DNA of 41,667 nucleotides, from contig NZ_KB902250.1 of the NCBI RefSeq assembly GCF_000379445.1, positions 1 to 41,667 on the forward strand. The letters run 5' to 3'. This document shows, piece by piece, positions 36,175-41,667 of the stretch (positions within the stretch are counted from its first letter, which is position 1; the number at the start of each line of letters is the position of its first letter). The position numbers and the translations under genes are program-made. Source of the DNA: Fangia hongkongensis FSC776 = DSM 21703 (GTDB lineage Bacteria > Pseudomonadota > Gammaproteobacteria > Francisellales > Francisellaceae). A model generated the notes under the pieces. The model was not told the origin of the DNA, ran no database searches, and saw only the letters and a program-made list of their open reading frames with translations.

Positions 36175-36861
36175 ATGACAACAGTGTTAGTGGTTGATGA
36201 TGAGCCACCAATAAGACAAATGTTAAAATTGGCGCTTACAAGAGGTGGGTTTGAGGTTGTTGAGGCTGAAACAGCACTAAAAGCGCTGGATGAAATTAAC
36301 CGCAATAAAGCAATTGATCTTGTGCTATTAGATTGGATGCTGCCGGATATGAGCGGCACCTCTTTATTAACTCAGTTGCGACAAAGCAGTGCATATAAAC
36401 TTTTACCTGTCATTATGGTGACAGCTAAAGCAGAAGAAAATAACGTGCTTCGAGGCTTTAGCATGGGCGCAGATGATTATATTACGAAGCCATTTTCTCC
36501 AAAAGAGCTTATTGCACGTGTTCAAGCGGTGTTAAAGAGAAGTCATAAACCAAAACCAAAACTGCTGAGCTTTAAAACATTAAGCTTCGATTTAGAGGGA
36601 AAACGTTTGATGCATGAAGGCAAGCAAGTCAAATGTGGACGGCTGGAGTTTAACCTGCTGGTGTATTTTGTGCAAAACGTAAATAGAACGCTCTCTAGAG
36701 AGCACCTTTTGGACAAGGTTTGGCCTGCTCAAAAGGATGTTACTGAGAGAACAGTGGATGTTCATGTTAGGCGAATCAGGCAAATTCTTGAAGCTTTTGA
36801 GTATCAAGATTATATTCGTTCAGTGCGTGGTGAAGGGTATCAAATGCTTGAGGAGTTGTAA
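36175..36861 (+). CDS. phoB: Response regulator, PhoB/OmpR family
   Basis: The protein has 228 residues: a receiver domain (acidic pocket Asp8-Asp9, phospho-acceptor Asp53 in LLDWMLPDMSG, Thr83, Lys105 in DYITKPFSP) and an OmpR-type winged helix (about 130-225, ERTVDVHVRRIRQ). The LLDWMLPDMSG and RGEGYQM stretches are close to PhoB. There is no clear ribosome-binding site. It overlaps phoR by one base (TAATG). No pst or phoU gene is adjacent, so a link to phosphate rests on similarity. The sensor next to it is unusual, which leaves the signal open. Confidence 0.87.
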   Translation: MTTVLVVDDEPPIRQMLKLALTRGGFEVVEAETALKALDEINRNKAIDLVLLDWMLPDMSGTSLLTQLRQSSAYKLLPVIMVTAKAEENNVLRGFSMGADDYITKPFSPKELIARVQAVLKRSHKPKPKLLSFKTLSFDLEGKRLMHEGKQVKCGRLEFNLLVYFVQNVNRTLSREHLLDKVWPAQKDVTERTVDVHVRRIRQILEAFEYQDYIRSVRGEGYQMLEEL

Positions 36862-37883
36862 TGTCATTAGAAAAACAAAAAGTGGATATGGGGCTTTTTT
36901 GGGCAAAAACTTTTGCTAAAGGGATTGGCGATTCTGTAATGATTATTGATGAAGAAGGGGTGCTCTTATGGTTCAATAGTGCAGCAAAAAACTTCTTTTG
37001 TTTATCTAAAAGCGACCAAGGTGTTTGCATCTCAATTATACTGGAATCTCCTGCAATTAATGAATATTTGGCGCAGGGAAAAGTCAGCACGCTTGAGCTC
37101 CCCTTACCTAAAAAACCAGACCAAGTGCTTTCTATGGTACTTATTCCTTATGGAAAACATTTTTTGCTCATTGCGCAAGATGCGCCATATCGTCATCATG
37201 TCGATAGGATGCGCCAAGACTTTGTGGCTAATGTATCTCATGAGATGCGAACGCCTTTGACGGTGATTCAGGGCTATTTGGAGATGATGGAGCTTGAGAT
37301 GGTGGAAAGCCTCCCGCACTGGCAGCCATACATTGAACAAATGCAGCAGCAAATGACCCGCTTAGAGGTTCTTTTAGAGGAGCTTTTGTTGTTGTCCAGT
37401 TTGCAAAGTCATGAAGTTGATGAGAATACACTGGAGGTGGTAGATGTACCAAGAGTGCTTGAAAATTTAATTGCAGATGTGAAACGTTTAAGTGGTGGCA
37501 AGCATCATTTTTGTACCAATATCCAAACAGATTTATCTATTTTAGGAAATGAAAAAGAACTCAATAGCTGTTTTGGGAATATTCTCACCAATGCTGTACG
37601 TTATTCACCAGATGGGGGGGATATTCGAGTGGGCTGGTATCAAGACAAAACAGGTAAACATTTTTATGTGCAAGATCAGGGAATTGGTGTTAGTCAAAAG
37701 CATATTCCGCGGTTAACTGAGCGATTTTATCGTGTCGATAAAGGACGATCTAGAGATACAGGTGGAACGGGACTTGGGTTATCTATTGTCAAACATGTGC
37801 TGATACGTCATAAGGCAGTATTGTATATTCAAAGTGAAGAGGGCGAGGGAAGTCTTTTTCGCTGTGACTTTCCCCCTGAGTAG
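36861..37883 (+). CDS. phoR: PhoR-like sensor histidine kinase without membrane segments
   Basis: The kinase has 340 residues. The order is a PAS-like region (about 20-110, IGDSVMIIDEEGVLLWFNSA), HisKA with His127 (FVANVSHEMRTPLTVIQGYL), then HATPase_c with N box (NILTNAVRYSP), G1 (DQGIG, 271-275) and G2 (GGTGLGLSI, 300-308). The N-terminal helices of E. coli PhoR are absent: the protein starts almost at the PAS region, about 90 residues shorter than the 431-residue E. coli form. It should be cytoplasmic. The start is fixed by the TAATG overlap with phoB. Whether it is a true PhoR is uncertain; the dimerisation and catalytic parts are intact. Confidence 0.83.
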   Translation: MSLEKQKVDMGLFWAKTFAKGIGDSVMIIDEEGVLLWFNSAAKNFFCLSKSDQGVCISIILESPAINEYLAQGKVSTLELPLPKKPDQVLSMVLIPYGKHFLLIAQDAPYRHHVDRMRQDFVANVSHEMRTPLTVIQGYLEMMELEMVESLPHWQPYIEQMQQQMTRLEVLLEELLLLSSLQSHEVDENTLEVVDVPRVLENLIADVKRLSGGKHHFCTNIQTDLSILGNEKELNSCFGNILTNAVRYSPDGGDIRVGWYQDKTGKHFYVQDQGIGVSQKHIPRLTERFYRVDKGRSRDTGGTGLGLSIVKHVLIRHKAVLYIQSEEGEGSLFRCDFPPE

Positions 37884-37910
37884 TCATGTTGAAAGTAGAA
37901 TGACTGGTCG

Positions 37911-39692
37911 TTAAATAGCTTGTGTGCGCTCAAATAGCCAAGTTTTAATCTCAGGTGAGCTGATCATGCTGGAGAGCTCCTCTCTAACACGCACATGATA
38001 GGCATTGATATAGCGAATTTCTTCATTTGTCAGAAGAGTGATATCAATCAACTTTTTCTCATATGGCACTAATGTAAGATCTTCAAATTGATAAAATTGA
38101 CCAAATCCATTTTGTTTTTGTAATTGCTTAACAAAGCATAAATTTTCAATGCGAATGCCGTAGTTGCCATCGAAGTATACACCAGGTTCATTGCTGAGAA
38201 TCATTCCCGGCATCAATGCTTGTGCACTCGGTGCAGGAGAGATGCGCTGAGGACCTTCATGTACACATAAAAAACTGCCAACGCCATGTCCTGTACCATG
38301 GCGGTAATCTAATGCATGCTGCCAAAGTGCCATGCGTGCAAGTGCATCAAGTTGCTCTCCTCGTGTTCCTTCCGGAAAGGTACTATTTTGTATCGCAAGG
38401 TGGCCTTTAAGCACAAGCGTATAGTGGCGTCTTTCTTCTTCTGTCGGCACACCTAGATGAAAGGTGCGTGTAATATCTGTTGTGCCTTCAAGATATTGTC
38501 CGCCAGAATCAACAAGGTATAAGGCATTATCAGATAATGGTTTTGAAGTCTCAGGGGTAGATCTGTAATGAATAATAGCACCATTACTTGCAAAGCCACT
38601 AATGGTGTCAAAGCTTGGTCCTTTGTAGTGCTTTTGCTGTTGGCGGAAAGACTCTAGTTTTTCCTGTGCGCTAATCTCACTTTGTCCTTCAAAGTTATTC
38701 TCCAACCAGTGCATAAAAGAAATAACAGCAACAGCATCTTTTTTATGTGCTCTTTTGGCGCCATCGAGCTCAGTGATGTTCTTGCAAGCCTTGGCAAGCA
38801 CGATAGGTGAGCGTTCATAGAAAATATCTGCATTATCTGGCAAGGATAGAAAGACAAGGTAATTTGCCGTACTTTTATCAAGCCACACGGTGCTATGGCA
38901 TGTGCTTAGTGCTTGGAAAAGTGCACTATAAGGTTCGATGTTGATTTGATTGGTTGTCAGATAACTCTCAGTTTCAGGGGTAAGCTTTTTAGTATCAACA
39001 AAAAACGTGCAGCTGGTATCGGTTAAAATAAGATAGCTAATAACAAGTGGATTAAATGGAATATCATTCCCGCGAATGTTTAAAAGCCAAGCGATTTCAT
39101 CAAGCACGGTCACAATTAAGCTTTGCGTGCCTCTTGCTTTCATTTGACTTCGAATAAAAGCAAGCTTTTCTGTCACTGATTGGCCTGAGTATTTCTCAAA
39201 CTGTATAAAAAAAGGTGATATGCTCTCAGTAGTATTATGTTTGAGCTGCTCTTTGGTCTGATCAATAAGGTTTTGTTGATCAAACACGCAGTTTCCGCCA
39301 ATGCTTTTCATTGTTTGGATGAGTGAATTAGCACGTGATATTGAAATGGTGGATGGGTCAACGCCAAGCGTTTTATTTGCAGCATGTTTTATAAGCCATG
39401 GCTCAAGTTCGCTCGCAAATCCTTGCTGTTTTTGTAAGTTGAAATAATTACTATCTAGTTGATTATCAGCTTGTAAAAAATAGCGTCCATCTGTCCAAAG
39501 GTGTGCTTCATCGGTGCCAATGAGCGCCTCTCCAGCACTGCCATCAAATCCGGAGATATATGCGCGCCTTTGCCATTTTTCAGGGGTATACTCATTATTA
39601 TGTGCATCGGCAGAAGGCACTAAGTAATAGTCATATTGATGGGATTGTAGTAGTTGTCGAATGGTTGAAAGTTTATCGGTCATTGCACTCAT
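37911..39692 (-). CDS. pepP: Xaa-Pro aminopeptidase (M24B, long three-domain form)
   Basis: This 593-residue cytoplasmic metallopeptidase removes an N-terminal residue before proline. It has two creatinase-like N-terminal domains (start to about 310) and a C-terminal pita-bread domain. The dimetal ligands are complete: Asp395 and Asp406 (VDSGGQYLEGTTDITR), His469 (GTGHGVGSFLCVHEG), Glu502 (SNEPGVY) and Glu516 (IRIENL). The length matches the eukaryote-like APP1 type rather than the E. coli PepP of about 440 residues. AAGG six bases upstream supports the ATG at 39692. No signal peptide is present. It converges on phoR with 27 bases between. Confidence 0.94.
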   Translation of the reverse strand: MSAMTDKLSTIRQLLQSHQYDYYLVPSADAHNNEYTPEKWQRRAYISGFDGSAGEALIGTDEAHLWTDGRYFLQADNQLDSNYFNLQKQQGFASELEPWLIKHAANKTLGVDPSTISISRANSLIQTMKSIGGNCVFDQQNLIDQTKEQLKHNTTESISPFFIQFEKYSGQSVTEKLAFIRSQMKARGTQSLIVTVLDEIAWLLNIRGNDIPFNPLVISYLILTDTSCTFFVDTKKLTPETESYLTTNQINIEPYSALFQALSTCHSTVWLDKSTANYLVFLSLPDNADIFYERSPIVLAKACKNITELDGAKRAHKKDAVAVISFMHWLENNFEGQSEISAQEKLESFRQQQKHYKGPSFDTISGFASNGAIIHYRSTPETSKPLSDNALYLVDSGGQYLEGTTDITRTFHLGVPTEEERRHYTLVLKGHLAIQNSTFPEGTRGEQLDALARMALWQHALDYRHGTGHGVGSFLCVHEGPQRISPAPSAQALMPGMILSNEPGVYFDGNYGIRIENLCFVKQLQKQNGFGQFYQFEDLTLVPYEKKLIDITLLTNEEIRYINAYHVRVREELSSMISSPEIKTWLFERTQAI

Positions 39693-39896
39693 GTTATGCC
39701 TTTGATGTTGATAGCAAATGATAAGCTAGCATACCTAAATCATGCTGCCTGCTGCAAGCAAGTCGTGAGAAAATTATATAAATATCCACTGCTACTTGCT
39801 TTGTCGGTTGTTTTTTAATCAAGCATATCTCAAGGTGAAATTTACGAATATTTTTGTTAGTGTGAGCGAGAAATAACAACCGAGAGAGAATGTATT

Positions 39897-41189
39897 ATGT
39901 TATGGATAAAATCGATCAAATTTTCATTTATAGGCGTAGCAGCGGGCTTATTAGGTAGTAATTATTTATATGCAGATTGCCCTAATGTGAAGGCGTATTG
40001 TTATCAATATATTGTTGATAGCACATCTCCTATTCCTGCTACAGACAAAGTATTAAGCTTTGGCTCGAAATGGTCATGGAGTGATTTTCAATGCCATGCA
40101 ATGAATACAAAAGAGCAGTTTATCTCTGCTTGTGAACAGCATTACACTAATATTTTATCCGTTGTTTATCCAGCTCAAGATGGGTTTATTACAGCGCCAA
40201 CCATGCAAATAGAAAAAACACGAAAGGCGAATGTGGATTATAGTCACTGGATGGAAGATTTAACAAAAGCCTATCCTAAATTTACTTCACTAGCTATTAA
40301 ATCGCTGATTCTCCCTGGGTCTCATGATTCAGCAACTGATAAGATCACACAAAACTCAGCGATTGCGCCAGATGCGCCTGATTTGCCAGAAGTAGTTGCC
40401 GTATTAGAAAAATTAGGTATGGGTAATTTGATTAATAGCATATACGCTGGTTGGTCAAAAGCAGAGCCTTTAAGCATCTCCGAGCAGTTAGCATCAGGCA
40501 TTCGCTATTTGGATTTAAGACTCTGTGATAAATCAGGTGATATCTATAGCTGTCATGGGCGCTATAGTGACGCTTTTAAAGTTATTTTGGAGCAAATAAA
40601 AGCCTTTAGTGATGCACACCCAAATGAGCTTCTTATTTTGGATATCAATCATTTATACAATGTGAATCTAGAGGCTGCGTATCAGTTAATCTATGGCTAT
40701 TTGGGGGATAAACTTGCCAGTTATAATACTCAAGGTGAGTATAATGTGGATACGCCTTTAGAGAAATTTATTAATCATAAAAAGCCAATTATTGTGCTTT
40801 TTGCAGATGGTGCTTTTACAAAGGCGCATCCACTTTTATGGCCACAAAGTGCCATTTCATCACCGTGGCCAAATAAGCAAACAATAGCCGATCAGTTATC
40901 AGCAATGAGCAATAATCTCAATAATAGAGATGACACAAAACTTTTTGTGTTGCAGATGCAATTAACACCAAATCAAGATACGATTATAAGTGGCATACTA
41001 AAGGAGCCTAAAACACTGCATAATTTAAGCTTAAGTTATAAAGAAAGTGTATATGATTGGCTTGATGATCATCAAAAGGATGTTTTACACAATGGAAATA
41101 TCCTGATGGAGGACTGGAGTTATGGTAAAGCATTAACGGCTTTAGCAATAAGGTTAAACACATTAAAAGTGCAAAAAGGTATCAGTTAA
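39897..41189 (+). CDS. Secreted PI-PLC X-domain phosphodiesterase-like protein
   Basis: This 430-residue protein has a signal peptide (1-26, cleavage at LYA-DC), so it is exported. Four cysteines (28, 35, 66, 79) in the N-terminal extension probably form disulphides. The X-type catalytic core has the two expected histidines: His143 in LILPGSHDSAT and His220 in YSCHGRYSD. The metal/inositol-site segment GIRYLDLRLC lies between them and LLILDINHLY follows. Family members cleave phosphatidylinositol or related phosphodiesters; substrate here is unknown. No Y or C2 domain is present. GAGAGAG lies about nine bases upstream. The next gene begins 34 bases later and is cut by IS1. Confidence 0.83.
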   Translation: MLWIKSIKFSFIGVAAGLLGSNYLYADCPNVKAYCYQYIVDSTSPIPATDKVLSFGSKWSWSDFQCHAMNTKEQFISACEQHYTNILSVVYPAQDGFITAPTMQIEKTRKANVDYSHWMEDLTKAYPKFTSLAIKSLILPGSHDSATDKITQNSAIAPDAPDLPEVVAVLEKLGMGNLINSIYAGWSKAEPLSISEQLASGIRYLDLRLCDKSGDIYSCHGRYSDAFKVILEQIKAFSDAHPNELLILDINHLYNVNLEAAYQLIYGYLGDKLASYNTQGEYNVDTPLEKFINHKKPIIVLFADGAFTKAHPLLWPQSAISSPWPNKQTIADQLSAMSNNLNNRDDTKLFVLQMQLTPNQDTIISGILKEPKTLHNLSLSYKESVYDWLDDHQKDVLHNGNILMEDWSYGKALTALAIRLNTLKVQKGIS

Positions 41190-41223
41190 ATTTTAGATAA
41201 AGATAAAGCGCAATGAGGAACAG

Positions 41224-41296
41224 ATGGGAAGGACAGATTTATTATTTTCATATGGAACACTACAGGATGAAAAGGTGCAAATTTCAACAATTTGAT
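41224..41296 (+). pseudogene. Gamma-glutamylcyclotransferase (AIG2-like) gene truncated by IS1
   Basis: An ATG at 41224, preceded by GAGGA, opens a frame reading MGRTDLLFSYGTLQDEKVQI, then STI and a stop at the element boundary. The LLFSYGTLQ motif with DEKVQ is the start of the AIG2/GGCT-like fold, where YGTL forms the substrate-binding loop. Normal members have about 110-150 residues, so only the first 22-23 codons remain here. The stop comes from IS sequence or the junction. The rest may lie beyond the far end of the IS, outside the window. Its 34-bp spacing from the phospholipase gene suggests one transcript. Confidence 0.7.
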
Positions 41297-41667
41297 GGTA
41301 GTGTTTTACTTTGTCTTAACTCTGTGTAGAATACTCAATCAAAAATGGCAAAAATTGACGTTACTTGCAGGCTATGTAAATCCAACAATACAGTAAAGGC
41401 TGGTAGGCATAGGATAAAGTCAAACCCTGAGGGAGTTCAGAAGTATAAATGCCAAGATTGTGGCAAATACTTTCAGCTTGAATATAAAGCAAAAGGCAGG
41501 CTTCCTGAGACAAAAGAAAAGATTATTGATATGTGCAACAATGGTAGTGGTATTCGTGATACGGCACGTGTGCTCAAAGTCAGCACTAAGACAGTGATTA
41601 ATACAATAAAAAAAAGCCTGTAACTTACTGAAATGTAATTGGGGTTTGCTTTTAAACCTAGGCTCAG
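41297..41667 (+). mobile_element. IS1-family insertion sequence, left part
   Basis: The element holds an insA gene at 41345. The left end is placed at GGTAGTG (41297): IS1 ends begin with GG, and the distance to the insA ATG (48 bases) is close to that in IS1. The boundary is approximate by a few bases. The insB part and right end are outside the window. Confidence 0.7.
41345..41623 (+). CDS. insA: IS1-family InsA protein
   Basis: InsA is the DNA-binding zinc-ribbon protein of IS1; alone it represses, and fused to InsB by frameshifting it forms the transposase. The 92-residue product matches in layout: Cys-x2-Cys pairs (CRLC, CQDC) around a basic loop, KYFQLEYKAKG, then the helix-turn-helix KEKIIDMCNNGSGIRDTARVL and STKTVINTIKK. 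An A8 run (41608-41615) occupies the place of the IS1 frameshift signal. The -1 frame, however, meets TGA at 41629-41631, while the +1 frame stays open to the window end. The element may use another fusion route or may be decayed. Confidence 0.88.
   Translation: MAKIDVTCRLCKSNNTVKAGRHRIKSNPEGVQKYKCQDCGKYFQLEYKAKGRLPETKEKIIDMCNNGSGIRDTARVLKVSTKTVINTIKKSL

Noticed and set aside
33597..37883. A phosphate-regulon cluster formed by phoH, phoB and phoR
   Set aside because: phoH here is the ybeZ type inside the miaB operon on the opposite strand; its nearness to phoB/phoR does not show functional linkage.

Overview
This is an AT-rich gammaproteobacterial chromosome segment made mostly of single-copy housekeeping genes, with an insertion sequence at each end. 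Several arrangements are gammaproteobacterial hallmarks: smpB divergent from ratA-rnfH, the miaB-phoH-ybeY-corC-lnt operon, a fused mnmC, and uup. A neighbouring pair of FKBP_N-type envelope proteins, one carrying a DsbA domain, resembles FipA/FipB of Francisella. I therefore infer a relative of Francisella (Francisellaceae or Fastidiosibacteraceae). No rRNA or tRNA gene is present to confirm this.

Layout. 1-282: 3' end of an IS3-family element. 363-2913: bolA and a 5-formyl-THF cyclo-ligase, tag, an unannotated 42-residue membrane peptide, and ttcA. 2918-6676: smpB (-), then ratA-rnfH-thioesterase-mnmC (+). 6679-12043: a carbohydrate block on the minus strand, with a secreted GH17 beta-glucanase-like protein, a cytoplasmic (alpha/alpha)6 glycosidase-like protein, an MFS transporter and a PfkB-family kinase. 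12116-14257: a rhizobial-type fused anthranilate synthase TrpE(G) with no other trp gene beside it. 14447-21854: a plus-strand run with a small membrane-anchored protein, fmt, gshB, hemL, a ygfF-like SDR, murE and murF. 21856-23446: fipA/fipB-like genes. 23554-26329: CBS protein, uup, DUF2288. 26489-30570: an RND pump and its adaptor without an outer-membrane channel. 30755-35958: miaB-phoH-ybeY-corC-lnt. 36175-37883: phoB and a phoR that lacks membrane segments. 37911-39692: a long-form Xaa-Pro aminopeptidase. 39897-41189: a secreted PI-PLC X-domain protein. 41224-41667: a gamma-glutamylcyclotransferase-like gene cut off after about 22 codons by an IS1-family element that runs out of the window.

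How the genes fit together. Translation and RNA quality control dominate: SmpB and RatA, TtcA, MnmC and MiaB for tRNA wobble/anticodon-loop modification, Fmt, YbeY and Uup. Envelope building is represented by MurE, MurF, Lnt, the FipA/FipB-like oxidative-folding pair and the RND pump. The accessory content most worth attention is the glucan/sugar block, the orphan TrpE(G), the soluble PhoR, the secreted phospholipase-like protein and the IS1-disrupted gene. I found no CRISPR array, no prophage and no recognisable defence island. There is no gene-free stretch longer than 300 bases. The largest gap, 10697-10960, holds only a possible decayed reading frame.
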